Of a stretch of DNA of 64,000 bases, positions 1 through 9,128 are shown piece after piece (the first letter of the stretch is position 1; the number at the start of each line of letters is the position of its first letter). This DNA comes from Candidatus Helarchaeota archaeon (GTDB lineage Archaea; Asgardarchaeota; Lokiarchaeia; Helarchaeales; RDOG01). Position numbers and translations under genes: made by a program. The stretch is taken from assembly GCA_019058315.1 (NCBI GenBank), contig JAHPZH010000006.1:139052-203051 (forward strand), in the 5' to 3' direction. The notes beneath the pieces are model-generated. The model did no database searches, was not told the DNA's origin, and worked only from the letters and a program-made list of their open reading frames with translations.

Positions 1-19
1 TTATAAATTATTTTTCTCG

Positions 20-649
20 TTAATTTATTTTAGAAATAAGTCTGTTAATTTCTTCTAATGCTTCATCTAATTTATTTTTAGAGATAAATTTTTTGAGATT
101 TTTGTTTTGTTCTAAACTTTTAAGAAAGTCTTCTCTTTCTTTTTGGTTTTTTAATAGAGCAAAAATCCTATTTCGTGCATAATTTTGGACCTTTAACCAT
201 AATATGTCTTCATCAGATATTAAATCATGTATTTTATCTTTTATTTGTCTTGCTAACCTAGGACTTTGTCCTTTGGTAGAAACCGCAATTAAAATATCAT
301 CTTTTTCGAAATGAGCAGGAATAATAATATCCGATAGTTGATATCTTTGTGCAATATTTACTAGGATCCCTCTAGATTTAGCTATATCTGCTATTTTTTT
401 ATTCAATTCTAAATCATTAGTAGCGATGGAGATTAAATATGTGTTTTTAAGCCATTTTTCGATATTTTTTTCATTAACTTTCTCATTAATCAACTCAATT
501 TTGTCTTGTTTATGTAAATCTTTAATAATTTGAGTAAATGATTCACTTATTATAGTAACTTTACCCCCTCCATCAATAAATTTTTTAATACGACGTTCAC
601 CTACCTTTCCTCCCCCAATAACTAAGATCTTTTTATTTTTTATATTCAA
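20..649 (-). CDS. sirC: Precorrin-2 dehydrogenase (siroheme synthase N-domain type)
   Basis: This 209-residue protein probably oxidises precorrin-2 to sirohydrochlorin with NAD, a step shared by siroheme and anaerobic cobalamin synthesis. A Rossmann motif VIGGGKVGERR lies at the N-terminus (about residues 10-20), and STKGQSPRLAR near residue 125 matches the stretch conserved in CysG/Met8/SirC proteins. The start is TTG at 649; no strong ribosome-binding site is visible. It lies 25 bp downstream of cbiX on the same strand, so the two are likely cotranscribed. A ferrochelatase side activity, as in Met8, is possible and cannot be judged from sequence. Confidence 0.88.
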   Translation of the reverse strand: MNIKNKKILVIGGGKVGERRIKKFIDGGGKVTIISESFTQIIKDLHKQDKIELINEKVNEKNIEKWLKNTYLISIATNDLELNKKIADIAKSRGILVNIAQRYQLSDIIIPAHFEKDDILIAVSTKGQSPRLARQIKDKIHDLISDEDILWLKVQNYARNRIFALLKNQKEREDFLKSLEQNKNLKKFISKNKLDEALEEINRLISKIN

Positions 650-674
650 AATAACAGGTAACAGTTAAATCACT

Positions 675-1073
675 TCATAAATCAATTACAGCTTGAATAC
701 GGTCCTTTACAATTTCTACTATCCTCGAATCTATTCCTAAAGTCTCTGCATAAATTAATTTAATTGTTCTCCCCGCGAAATTTATGTTTTTTATATTTTC
801 GGATTCTAAACCCAGCATTTTCGGAATATCTTCTTTAGTATGAACACCATGTGATAAAAATACGGGAATTATAATTATTTTTTCAATATCCTTACTTAAA
901 TTGGAATAAATTTTTTTATTAAGTGCTTCTTTTCCATCAGTCATAAAAGCAAAATCTATTTGATAAGTTAAGTAGTCTGAAGCAACCAAATCCCTCAATT
1001 TTTTAAAATTTTCTTCTGCATAAGGTAATGAACTGCCATGTCCAAGAAGTATTACTTTAACATTTTTTTTCAT
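675..1073 (-). CDS. cbiX: Sirohydrochlorin cobaltochelatase, small archaeal CbiX
   Basis: This 132-residue protein has the length of the archaeal short chelatase CbiXS, half of the bacterial two-domain enzyme. Two histidine motifs are visible: GHGSSLP near residue 11 and FLSHGVHTKEDIP near residue 73; these histidines bind the metal and porphyrinoid in the family. It would insert Co2+ into the sirohydrochlorin made by the downstream dehydrogenase. It heads a leftward operon and is divergent from the cobD-cbiB-cbiS-cobS-cobY operon. Insertion of iron or nickel instead cannot be excluded. Confidence 0.87.
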   Translation of the reverse strand: MKKNVKVILLGHGSSLPYAEENFKKLRDLVASDYLTYQIDFAFMTDGKEALNKKIYSNLSKDIEKIIIIPVFLSHGVHTKEDIPKMLGLESENIKNINFAGRTIKLIYAETLGIDSRIVEIVKDRIQAVIDL

Positions 1074-1130
1074 AAAAAAAGTTGTAAAACTGGCATTTAT
1101 TAATTTTATATTTAGGAGTTATGAGAAAAA
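1074..1130. promoter_or_regulatory. Short divergent intergenic region of the cobalamin block
   Basis: Fifty-seven base pairs separate the start codons of cbiX (leftward) and cobD (rightward), so both promoters must lie here or inside the neighbouring genes. An AGGAG ribosome-binding site is at 1114-1118. An ATG at 1121 is out of frame and reaches a stop after 13 codons, so the in-frame TTG at 1131 (12 bases after AGGAG) is the better start of cobD. Confidence 0.4.
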
Positions 1131-2264
1131 TTGGAATTTATATACAAGTATTGCAACCCTAATATCCGGGATTTAGAACGTCCGTTGCATGGTGGAAATA
1201 TATTTGAAAAATATTCCAAAAATTTGAATGAATGGAAAGATTTAATTGATTTTAGTACTAATATTAATCCTTTAGGTCCTTCTAAAGAAGCCCTCAATGC
1301 AATTCAAAACAATTTATGGCAAATTTCATATTATCCAGAAACTACTTCACGATTATTACGTGAAGAAATTTCAAACTTCTTTAATAAGCAAATTTCTCCA
1401 GAATCAGTTATTGTTTGTTCTGGTCTTACTGAATTAATCAATTTAACAGCAGAAGTTCTTATACAACCGAATAATGAGGTTTTAATACCAGTTCCGACTT
1501 ATGGAGAATATAGTTGGGCTGTCAAAAAATATGGAGGTAACCCAAGGTTTCATTTTCTAAAAGCAGAAGAAAATTTTCATATGGATAAGTTAATTGATTC
1601 TATTCATCCAAATATTAGAGCTATTTATTTATGTAACCCCAACAATCCAACTGCGTATCTTGAAAATCCTAAATTATTAAGTGAAATTATTGAATTTGCA
1701 TATAAAAATAGGACTTTTGTTTTTGTAGATGAGGCATTTATCGATTTTTGCGATTCTAATTCATCTCTTGTTAATAAGATAAATAATCATCCAAATTTGA
1801 TTGTTTTTAGGAGTTTTACAAAATTTTTTGCTTTGACAGGACTTAGAATTGGTTATGGATTAGCTAATAAAGAAATTATTAAATTATTGATGAAAGGAAA
1901 ATTATCGTGGAACGTAAACTGCTTAGCTCAGATTGGGGCTATAAATTCTTTAAAAGATCAAAATTATATCCAAAATACATTAAAAATAATTAATAAGGAA
2001 CGAGAATTTTTATTGAATTCTTTAAAAAATATTAAAAATATTAAGGTATTTCCATCAGCCACCAGCTATATTTTATTTCAATTAAATTCAGAAATAGATT
2101 CTGGGATTTTTGAAGAAAAATTAATGCAAAAAAGAATTATGATAAGAAATTGTAGTAGTTTTGAAGGTCTAGATAATTCATTTTTTAGGATTGGTATTAA
2201 AATGCGAACAGATAATACAAAATTAATTAAAAATATCAGAACCATTTTAGATGAGGAATATTAA
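1131..2264 (+). CDS. cobD: L-threonine-O-3-phosphate decarboxylase (class I/II PLP enzyme)
   Basis: This 377-residue fold-type I PLP enzyme would make (R)-1-aminopropan-2-ol phosphate, the aminopropanol linker of cobalamin. An LHGGN motif (residues 19-23) typical of CobD is present, with VDEAF (Asp200) and SFTKFFALTGLR, where Lys231 should form the Schiff base. The family is close to histidinol-phosphate aminotransferase. The HGGN motif and the position directly before cbiB favour CobD. The start is TTG 1131 after AGGAG. It opens the rightward cobalamin operon. Confidence 0.85.
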   Translation: MEFIYKYCNPNIRDLERPLHGGNIFEKYSKNLNEWKDLIDFSTNINPLGPSKEALNAIQNNLWQISYYPETTSRLLREEISNFFNKQISPESVIVCSGLTELINLTAEVLIQPNNEVLIPVPTYGEYSWAVKKYGGNPRFHFLKAEENFHMDKLIDSIHPNIRAIYLCNPNNPTAYLENPKLLSEIIEFAYKNRTFVFVDEAFIDFCDSNSSLVNKINNHPNLIVFRSFTKFFALTGLRIGYGLANKEIIKLLMKGKLSWNVNCLAQIGAINSLKDQNYIQNTLKIINKEREFLLNSLKNIKNIKVFPSATSYILFQLNSEIDSGIFEEKLMQKRIMIRNCSSFEGLDNSFFRIGIKMRTDNTKLIKNIRTILDEEY

Positions 2265-2318
2265 ACAAAAAATAAATAATTAAATTTATCAAATAATAAG
2301 AATTTTTAAGGGATTATA

Positions 2319-3392
2319 TTGGATTTTTTCAAATTTCTGTTTGATTTCTTTATTTTTCATTTAATAGTTCTATTAAGTGCTCTTATTTTTGATTTAATAC
2401 TGGGAGATCCTCCTAGTCGATTGCATCCAGTTATATGGATTGGGAAACTTATTAATTCTCTAAAATCAAAATTAAAAAGTAATTCACCCAATACTCCTAA
2501 AAGGGATAAATTAAAAGGGTTTTTAATAACTTTTCTTTCTCTCATTATTTTTTTGGCTCCTCTTGGAATCGGATTTTGGCTGATAAAGAAATTTCTTATT
2601 GAATATTTAGAAATTTATGGGATATTGGTTTATATTTTAGTTATTGCAGTATTTTTTAAATCTTCATTTGCTATACGTTGTTTGAGAGATTCTACAATTC
2701 CAATTGCAAGAGAAATTGAAAATGGGGACTTATTAAAAGCAAAAAGTTATCTAAATATGATAGTAAGGCGTGATCCTAAAGAATTAACTGAAGAACTAGT
2801 GATTTCTGCAACAGTCGAGTCTATTGCAGAAAGTTCAGTGGATGGTATAACTTCTCCGATATTCTTCTTTTTCCTTTTTAATTTAATCGGTTGTTTTTTT
2901 GGGATTGAATGGACATTCTTAGGGGTTCTAGGAGCAATTGGATTCCGAATTATTAATACATTAGATAGTATGGTTGGTTACAAAACTCCAGAATACATAA
3001 ATATTGGTTGGTTTTCTGCAAGATCAGATGATGTTCTCAATTTTTTACCCGAACGATTAACAACAATCTTAATGATTTCTGCCACATCCATATCCCGTCA
3101 AAATTCAAGTGATGCCTTTAGAATTCTACGTAGGGATAGAAATAAAATAGAATCTGTAAATGCAGGGTGGTCAATGTCATGTATGGCTGGAGCTCTTGAA
3201 GTTCAACTTGAAAAACCCGGATACTATCAATTAGGAGATCCTATAAAAGGTTTAAAAGCTAATCATATCAAAATAAGTCTAAAAATAATTTTTATAACTG
3301 TAATCCTATTCCTAATTTCCATGATATTTATTATTTTTGTAATTCAATATTTCTGGTTTGACATTATGTTAAAGGATGTAATTATTTGGTAG
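2319..3392 (+). CDS. cbiB: Adenosylcobinamide-phosphate synthase
   Basis: This 357-residue integral membrane protein attaches the aminopropanol phosphate linker to adenosylcobyric acid. The family signature GDPPSRLHPVIWIG occupies residues 29-42 after a first hydrophobic helix, and several further hydrophobic segments follow. SARSDDVLNFLPERLT near residue 234 is also characteristic. It starts at TTG 2319. Its stop overlaps the start of cbiS by 7 bases, indicating translational coupling. Its substrate is supplied by the adjacent decarboxylase. Confidence 0.92.
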   Translation: MDFFKFLFDFFIFHLIVLLSALIFDLILGDPPSRLHPVIWIGKLINSLKSKLKSNSPNTPKRDKLKGFLITFLSLIIFLAPLGIGFWLIKKFLIEYLEIYGILVYILVIAVFFKSSFAIRCLRDSTIPIAREIENGDLLKAKSYLNMIVRRDPKELTEELVISATVESIAESSVDGITSPIFFFFLFNLIGCFFGIEWTFLGVLGAIGFRIINTLDSMVGYKTPEYINIGWFSARSDDVLNFLPERLTTILMISATSISRQNSSDAFRILRRDRNKIESVNAGWSMSCMAGALEVQLEKPGYYQLGDPIKGLKANHIKISLKIIFITVILFLISMIFIIFVIQYFWFDIMLKDVIIW

Positions 3393-4516
3393 TTAAAAAG
3401 TTGGAATCATGTATCAAGGGAATTGAAATTTCTCTTTCCGAAGAAGATATTATCGTAAGATCCTCTGATCCACTAAATATATTAAGTTCTGCAGTTTTAA
3501 ATGGCGGTCTCGCAAAATCAAAATATATAATCAATCATTATGTTCCAAAGGATTATGATCACCAGATGCCAGAAGAATTATTATTACAAACAGCCAAAAA
3601 AAATGGACTAGATGAGACATGCATTGGTTTAATGACTGCTGTTAAAATGGAAAATGTTATTGTAGAAAATTTTGATTCAGAGGATTTTAAAATATGCGTT
3701 ATTGTTACTGCGGGTACCACTAATAGTATTCAGGCAGGACAATATATTACAGATGAAAAGAATAAACATGGGACAATTAATATTATACTAATTACAAACG
3801 TTCATTTAAATTTACCAGCTATAGTCAACATTTCTCAAGTTATTACGGAAGCAAAAACATTGGCATTATTAAATCTTGATATAAGAAGTCAATACGGAGG
3901 ATATGCAACAGGTACAACTACAGATTCGATCATAATTGCATGCCAAGAAAGGGGTCCTAAAATAAAATATGCAGGCACCGCAACCATGATTGGCTCGAAA
4001 ATTAGCAATTTAATTGAGATAGCTGTTAAAAAAGCTATAATTAAAAGAGAAAGTAAAAAACCAGATAGAGATATAATATTTCGGTTAGAAGAAAGAGGAA
4101 TTGAAATTTCTGATCTAATTGAAACAGCTATGGAATTATATATCCCCCATCCTGGAGTAGAAACTAAAGAAAAAGCACGAATAGCACTGGAAAAAAGCCT
4201 AAATAAATTCTTAAAAGACCCAAATGTGGCAATTCTATTAATGGCAGCATATAGAATGCAAGAAGACGGCGAACGAGGATTAATTCCTATGATATCCAAA
4301 GAAAATTTTGCAAAAGATCCGGTTTATATTGTTGCAGATGAAATATTAGGAATGGCAATTTCAAATTATATTGCTGGAACAAGGGGTATTTTTGAGTTTT
4401 ATAGATTCGATTCTCAAAAACCAGGAATTTTGAAAAAAAAAGGGGTTTTTATTGATGATATAATAGGTGGTTTGCTTGCTGGTGTTTCTTCTTTAATGTA
4501 TTCTGATGGAGTTTAA
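3386..4516 (+). CDS. cbiS: Bifunctional adenosylcobinamide amidohydrolase / alpha-ribazole-phosphate phosphatase (CbiZ-CobZ fusion)
   Basis: This 376-residue protein has two domains. Residues about 25-218 match CbiZ, which hydrolyses adenosylcobinamide to adenosylcobyric acid during salvage; GGYATGTTTDSI at residues 171-182 is typical. Residues about 232-376 match CobZ, the PgpA-like phosphatase acting on alpha-ribazole phosphate; PHPGVETKEKAR, DEILGMAISNYIAGTRG and the C-terminal DDIIGGLLAG are visible. This is the arrangement described as CbiS in other archaea. It sits between cbiB and cobS, with 2 bp before cobS. The TTG at 3386 is the assumed start. Confidence 0.88.
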   Translation: MVVKKLESCIKGIEISLSEEDIIVRSSDPLNILSSAVLNGGLAKSKYIINHYVPKDYDHQMPEELLLQTAKKNGLDETCIGLMTAVKMENVIVENFDSEDFKICVIVTAGTTNSIQAGQYITDEKNKHGTINIILITNVHLNLPAIVNISQVITEAKTLALLNLDIRSQYGGYATGTTTDSIIIACQERGPKIKYAGTATMIGSKISNLIEIAVKKAIIKRESKKPDRDIIFRLEERGIEISDLIETAMELYIPHPGVETKEKARIALEKSLNKFLKDPNVAILLMAAYRMQEDGERGLIPMISKENFAKDPVYIVADEILGMAISNYIAGTRGIFEFYRFDSQKPGILKKKGVFIDDIIGGLLAGVSSLMYSDGV

Positions 4517-4518
4517 AT

Positions 4519-5343
4519 ATGAAGATATTCAAAGGCTTTCGTAATACTCTTGCTTTTTTATCCAAGATTCCAGTGGGAATGGATATTGAAAGTATGGATG
4601 ATATAGCAAAACACATGTGGTTATTCCCTATTGTAGGAATCTTGATTGGTATAATTCCTGGGATTATTGGATTTATTTTACAATTTTTTTTACCAAAATT
4701 ATTAATTGGTCCTTTAATCTTGGGCCTAATTCTCCTGTTGACTGGTTTACATCATACTGATGGTTTATTAGATTTTGGAGATGGGATTATGGCACATGGT
4801 ACACCTGAGAAAAAATTAGAAATTATGCATGATGTGAATACCGGAACTGGTGGGATAGTATTAGGATTAGTTATATTATTGATAACAGCAGTTTCTTATT
4901 CATATTTAGATATATTTATAATATTTGGTGTAATTATTGCAGAAATATCTGCAAAATTAGCTATGTTAGAAGTAGCATCATTTTCTAAAACTACTGCAGA
5001 AGGTTCTAAAATGGCAGAACCTTTTGTTAAATTGACAAAACCCTATCATTTCTTTTTATCCTTGATTATAACTATAATTTTACTTTTCTTATTGAACTAC
5101 GGTATTAGATTAATGATTTATTTTCTTTGGGGGATTTGGTACTTTTCATATTTTGAGTTTTTAATTCAGTCATTTATAATATTAGTTGGTAGTTGTATTC
5201 CTTCATTATTTATATATGGAATTGCAAAAAGGAATTTTAAAGGGATGAGTGGAGACACTTTTGGAGCAATAAATGAAATCTGTAGGATGTCTACATTAAT
5301 TCTATTAGTTATTTTGATACAAGTACGCATTTTGGTGTATTAA
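4519..5343 (+). CDS. cobS: Adenosylcobinamide-GDP ribazoletransferase (cobalamin synthase)
   Basis: This 274-residue membrane enzyme joins adenosylcobinamide-GDP to alpha-ribazole (or its phosphate). The acidic family motif is present as HHTDGLLDFGDGIM followed by IMHDVNTGTGG (about residues 77-115), with about six hydrophobic helices. GMSGDTFGAINE near residue 246 is the second conserved loop. The gene begins 2 bp after cbiS and its stop codon abuts the ATG of cobY, so these are surely one transcript. Confidence 0.93.
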   Translation: MKIFKGFRNTLAFLSKIPVGMDIESMDDIAKHMWLFPIVGILIGIIPGIIGFILQFFLPKLLIGPLILGLILLLTGLHHTDGLLDFGDGIMAHGTPEKKLEIMHDVNTGTGGIVLGLVILLITAVSYSYLDIFIIFGVIIAEISAKLAMLEVASFSKTTAEGSKMAEPFVKLTKPYHFFLSLIITIILLFLLNYGIRLMIYFLWGIWYFSYFEFLIQSFIILVGSCIPSLFIYGIAKRNFKGMSGDTFGAINEICRMSTLILLVILIQVRILVY

Positions 5344-5958
5344 ATGAAAGTAACTTGTATTATAATGGCCGGAGGAAAGAGTACAAGAATGGAATCTCAC
5401 AATGAGAAAAACATTATTCCAATTTTAGGAAAACCAATGATTGAATATGTCATTGAGGCAGCCAATGAATCAAATGTGAAAAAGATCATTATTGCAACTA
5501 GCCCTAATGCTCCAAAAACTTCAAATTTAATAAAAAAATTCGATCTAGAAATATTTGAAACAACTGGCAAAGGATATCACGAGGATTTGAGACAAATTCT
5601 TGAGAACTTTGACCTTGGAATAGTATTAATCATTTCAGGAGATTTTCCTTTAATCTCAAGTAGTGATATCAATCGAATATTAACATTTCATGAAGAATCA
5701 AAGAAACCATCCCTATCTGTAATGGCTAGAGTTGAAGATTTCGAAAAATTTAATTTAAAACCAACTTACATAATGAATTATCAAGAACAAAATTTAGTTC
5801 CTGTTGGAATTAATGTCATTGATGGAAGAAAAAATACTAAAGAATGGCAAGAAGAAGCCATTATGATAGTAAACGAGCCTCAATTTTTGATAAATGTGAA
5901 TACAAAAAAGGATTTAGAGATTGTTGAAAAATATTTAATTGAATCTAAAAAAAAATAG
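5344..5958 (+). CDS. cobY: GTP:adenosylcobinamide-phosphate guanylyltransferase
   Basis: This 204-residue nucleotidyltransferase has the GT-A motif IMAGGKSTRM at residues 7-16 and a downstream LGKPMIEYVI segment. CobY is the archaeal replacement for bacterial CobU/CobP and activates adenosylcobinamide phosphate as the GDP derivative, the substrate of CobS encoded directly upstream. Motif alone would also fit a MobA- or GlmU-like enzyme; the operon position decides the call. No intergenic gap separates it from cobS. Confidence 0.88.
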   Translation: MKVTCIIMAGGKSTRMESHNEKNIIPILGKPMIEYVIEAANESNVKKIIIATSPNAPKTSNLIKKFDLEIFETTGKGYHEDLRQILENFDLGIVLIISGDFPLISSSDINRILTFHEESKKPSLSVMARVEDFEKFNLKPTYIMNYQEQNLVPVGINVIDGRKNTKEWQEEAIMIVNEPQFLINVNTKKDLEIVEKYLIESKKK

Positions 5959-5971
5959 GAGATGATATTGA

Positions 5972-6280
5972 ATGCCTATTACAATTACTGGCGTAGAGAC
6001 TAAGAGAAAACCAGCTACTGGAGTTTCAGTTGTTTGGGACGAAGGTCAGTTTGTTTTCATAGTAGCCCCAAAGGGATTAGTGGCTTGTGGTGCTATTGAT
6101 GTCGAGGTTTTAGATAAATTTAATTTTGCAGTTACTGTTTCAGAAGGAACTGTAGAACAACCCCTAGTTACCCCTGATGACCTTTTAAAAGCAAATGTGA
6201 TGAAATTAACAAAAAAGGCAGAGGAATTAGGAATTAAAATTGGTATGTCAGGGAAAGAAGCGCTTGATAAATTAGTTTAA
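5972..6280 (+). CDS. DUF1805 family protein (YunC-like)
   Basis: This 102-residue protein resembles the small DUF1805/YunC family. The recognisable core is GLVACGAIDVEVLDKF (about residues 35-50), corresponding to the CGaLdvelL stretch of that family, followed by a segment with DDLLKA. The biochemical function of the family is not established. AGGAGATG lies just before the start, so it may be the last member of the cobalamin operon (13 bp after cobY), but nothing else ties it to B12. Confidence 0.7.
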   Translation: MPITITGVETKRKPATGVSVVWDEGQFVFIVAPKGLVACGAIDVEVLDKFNFAVTVSEGTVEQPLVTPDDLLKANVMKLTKKAEELGIKIGMSGKEALDKLV

Positions 6281-6294
6281 ATTAAAATGAGTTG

Positions 6295-7497
6295 ATGAAA
6301 ATTTCAAAATTAAAAATTGGCATAGTAGGATTGGGAAGGATTTTTTCCTTAAATGTCTTAGGATACGTCAATAATCCTGATTGTGAATTATATGCTTTTT
6401 GTGATCGGGATAAAAACGCTTTAAAACAAGCGTCAGAGGAATTTGGAGCTAAAAAAACTTATACGGATTTCAATGAATTTATTAAGGATGATAATATCGA
6501 TTTGGTTGATATATTAACTCCGCATAGTCAACATGAGTGGATGTCTGTTGCAGCGGCAGAAGCTGGTAAGCACATTTCCTTGCAAAAGGTTCCTACTTTG
6601 ACTTTGAGTTCATTTGATAGAATCGTTAATGCAGTGAATAAAGCAGGAGTAAAATTTCGAGTTTTCGAAAATTTTCGTTTTCATCCTCCATATCAACGAC
6701 TTATGAAACTCGTAAAAGATAAAACGATTGGAAAACCCTATGCCGTTAATATGAGAATGTGGTCTGGTGTCAAACAATTATCATCTTGGAAGGTCTCAAT
6801 ATTGAAAACTTGGCGATGGCGATATACTGAACGAGAAAATTATTTAATGCCAACACTTTTCGATGATGGATATCATAAACACTCTGTTATTCAATGGTTT
6901 CTTAAGGATATCAAGAGTGTGCAAGCTTGGAAAGGAAATTTTAAAATTTATGGAATTCTACCAGTGGATAGTCCATCCGTGGTCATTTATAAGGGGAAAA
7001 AAGGAGAAAGATTTGGAACTTGGAATGTTAGCATGTCTCCATTCATCCCAGTTCAATCTGATTATTATGGATGTGATGAAGCATTAGAGGTCCATGGGAA
7101 AAATGGTCTTGCATGGGTGCAAGGTTGCACGGGTAATATGTTCGTTGGGTGTGATGAAGGTGGACCCGGAAAACCTGGGGTATATTGGATTAATAAAAAG
7201 GGAGAATGGAATTCAGATACATCTATGGAATCCAATTGGAAGCACAGTTTTATTCTTTGTTCGAAGCATTTCATAGATGCCATAAAAAATGACACTGAAG
7301 TCATTTTAGATGCGAAAACTGCAAGATATATCCTTCAGATTTCTCTGGCAATGATTAAATCGTTACGATCTGGCTTTATTGATGTTCCAGTTGCCTCAAT
7401 CAAAGATGGAATTGGGGATGATCTAATTCAAGAAGAATTTGACGATTCTGCCATCTTTGATAATATTCCTGAAGGTGTAGACATCGACGATTTATAA
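6295..7497 (+). CDS. Gfo/Idh/MocA family NAD(P)-dependent oxidoreductase
   Basis: This 400-residue protein has an N-terminal Rossmann domain (GIVGLGRIFSLN, about residues 9-20) and the C-terminal alpha/beta domain of the Gfo/Idh/MocA family. The usual EKP catalytic motif appears as QKVP after GKHISL, keeping the lysine. FENFRFHPPYQR follows. The C-terminus is a strongly acidic tail. Substrates in this family are usually sugars, inositols or bile pigments; none can be named. ATG 6295 is chosen over the TTG three bases upstream. Confidence 0.82.
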   Translation: MKISKLKIGIVGLGRIFSLNVLGYVNNPDCELYAFCDRDKNALKQASEEFGAKKTYTDFNEFIKDDNIDLVDILTPHSQHEWMSVAAAEAGKHISLQKVPTLTLSSFDRIVNAVNKAGVKFRVFENFRFHPPYQRLMKLVKDKTIGKPYAVNMRMWSGVKQLSSWKVSILKTWRWRYTERENYLMPTLFDDGYHKHSVIQWFLKDIKSVQAWKGNFKIYGILPVDSPSVVIYKGKKGERFGTWNVSMSPFIPVQSDYYGCDEALEVHGKNGLAWVQGCTGNMFVGCDEGGPGKPGVYWINKKGEWNSDTSMESNWKHSFILCSKHFIDAIKNDTEVILDAKTARYILQISLAMIKSLRSGFIDVPVASIKDGIGDDLIQEEFDDSAIFDNIPEGVDIDDL

Positions 7498-7539
7498 TAT
7501 ATTAGCACCAATTAAAAAATTAAAAAATAAAAAGAGAGT

Positions 7540-8025
7540 TTAACCTAAAATATATCCAATATTTTTAACAAGATCTCTTCTTTGTTTTCTTTGTTCGTCG
7601 TTTTCTATTGAATTTACGGCTTGACCATCAACCACTCCAAGTATAGATTTTCCTAAATTTGTCTTTCCTACAATTATTTGAGTTGGGTTAGCAGTAGCAA
7701 CATAAATATTGCAGACTCCGGGTACATTCTTTATTGCAGTTAATACATTAATAGGATAGGCATTTTGCATAATGATAACAAATATATGACTGGCACCTAT
7801 GTTTAAAGCATTTTTTGCCGCTAGCTTGCCAATATTTTCATCAGTTCCATTATAACGAACTAATTTTGGATCTGCCTCATTCATGGCTACTCCACATTTA
7901 ATTCCAGGAGTTGTTGTTAGTAAAGTTCGAAATATATTATCAACGGTATAAATCGAAAAGTTAGCTTGGCCCACAATACACTGCATTTCTTTACCTTTTT
8001 CAATATCAACAATAATAGTTTCCAT
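7540..8025 (-). CDS. Adenosine-specific kinase family protein (DUF355)
   Basis: About 160 residues long, this matches the small archaeal/thermophile family annotated as adenosine-specific kinase. Recognisable stretches are IVGQANFSIYTVDN, GIKCGVAMNEAD, GASHIFVIIMQNAYPINVL and VCNIYVATANPTQII. Activity on adenosine is the family annotation and is not well proven biochemically. A GTG three codons upstream (8034) is an alternative start; the ATG at 8025 gives the usual N-terminus. Confidence 0.8.
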   Translation of the reverse strand: METIIVDIEKGKEMQCIVGQANFSIYTVDNIFRTLLTTTPGIKCGVAMNEADPKLVRYNGTDENIGKLAAKNALNIGASHIFVIIMQNAYPINVLTAIKNVPGVCNIYVATANPTQIIVGKTNLGKSILGVVDGQAVNSIENDEQRKQRRDLVKNIGYILG

Positions 8026-8034
8026 TTTAATCAC

Positions 8035-8392
8035 AATTTTTATTAATTTAATATACTCCTATTTAAAATTTCTAAAAAAATTACATAAATCGAAAATTTG
8101 AGTTTTATTAGAAATGAACTGTGAAAATAAAGTAATATAATATGAAAGTAAAATTTTCTTATTATCTTTTATTTTTTAAAATTACTGGGACAAAAACTAA
8201 AATTACCAGACAATTAGTGTTTTCATTTGTCTTTAGATTTTTAAAAGGATTGCAAATTTTCCTTAATTCATTTTTATCCAGTTCGTCTAATATTTTGTCA
8301 TCCCAAATCATATTTATTACATTGCTGTATGAAACAGAAAAAACTAAGTAATATATACATATAGTTCTATATGATTTACAGAACTACTTGAA
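8035..8392. other. AT-rich gap with no convincing gene
   Basis: These 358 bases lie between uS2 and the adenosine-specific kinase, both leftward. A 69-codon rightward frame (8142-8351) and a 49-codon leftward frame (8162-8311) exist, but neither has a ribosome-binding site or recognisable residues. The gap should hold the kinase promoter and the end of the uS2 transcript. Confidence 0.4.
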
Positions 8393-9016
8393 TTATTGAG
8401 TTGCTTGAATTTGGGATATGAATTCAGAAAGGGGAACCTCAAATTCTTCTAAAGATTGAATTTCGCCTTTTTCAAAAAGTATTTGTCTTGTTAATAACCA
8501 AAAAATTAATGCTAAAGCTTTCTTTCCTCTATTATTTGTGGGAACAATTAGGTCTAAATTTATTGAGTTGTTATCTGTATCGCATAAACCAACTGTTGGA
8601 ATTTTTGCTATAACGGTCTCTTTCAAAGCTTGCCTATCTGCTCTTGGATCTGTGATAATTACTAGATCAGCTTCAACATATTGGTAGGATGTATGATTAG
8701 TTAGAGTTCCCGGAACAAATCTACCAGCAACAAAATGGGAACCTAATAATTCTGAAAATTTCCTTATTGGTTGATGACCATATCTACGCGCTGAAACAAT
8801 TAAAACTTTCATTGGATCATATCTAGAAATGTAACGAGCAGCTACGCGTAATCTTTCGTCAGTTTTTCTTATATCTATTACATATAGACCGGATCTAGTA
8901 ATTCTATAAATGAAAGGAATCATATCTTGGGTTTTAATTTGGGTTCCAATATGTATTCCAGCAGCTAAATATTGATCACGTGGTACCAATAAATTATCTT
9001 CTTTTTTTTCTGCCAT
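8393..9016 (-). CDS. rpsB: Small ribosomal subunit protein uS2
   Basis: This roughly 207-residue protein has the uS2 hallmarks: LAAGIHIGTQ near the N-terminus, RFVPGTLTN, DLVIITDPRADRQA and the late GKKALALIFWLL helix. It sits at the head-body junction of the 30S subunit. The start is ATG at 9016; an in-frame GTG at 9028 is possible, but its GTGAAG is better read as upstream leader. It follows dnaG on the same strand with a 112-bp gap. Confidence 0.96.
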   Translation of the reverse strand: MAEKKEDNLLVPRDQYLAAGIHIGTQIKTQDMIPFIYRITRSGLYVIDIRKTDERLRVAARYISRYDPMKVLIVSARRYGHQPIRKFSELLGSHFVAGRFVPGTLTNHTSYQYVEADLVIITDPRADRQALKETVIAKIPTVGLCDTDNNSINLDLIVPTNNRGKKALALIFWLLTRQILFEKGEIQSLEEFEVPLSEFISQIQATQ

Positions 9017-9128
9017 GACAAGCTTCACGTATATTAAATTATAATTACTATTTTATTAAAATATGGGATTTTATTAAATTCTTCGCATAAAAATGCTACT
9101 CCATTAAATAGGAAAATGAATTTATTAT

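Noticed and set aside
1121-1162. ATG at 1121 as the start of cobD
   Set aside because: It is only 2 bases after AGGAG, is out of frame with cobD and hits a stop after 13 codons.
3889-4299. 136-codon frame antisense to cbiS
   Set aside because: Shadow of a clearly functional gene; its residues follow the codon pattern of cbiS.
8162-8311. 49-codon leftward frame beginning MIWDDKILDELDKNELRK
   Set aside because: Composition looks protein-like and it is colinear with its neighbours, but it is short, lacks a ribosome-binding site and ends in an unconvincing hydrophobic tail. Not enough to call.
8142-8351. 69-codon rightward frame between uS2 and the adenosine kinase
   Set aside because: No ribosome-binding site, low-complexity Phe/Ser/Lys composition and no recognisable residues; chance frame in AT-rich DNA.
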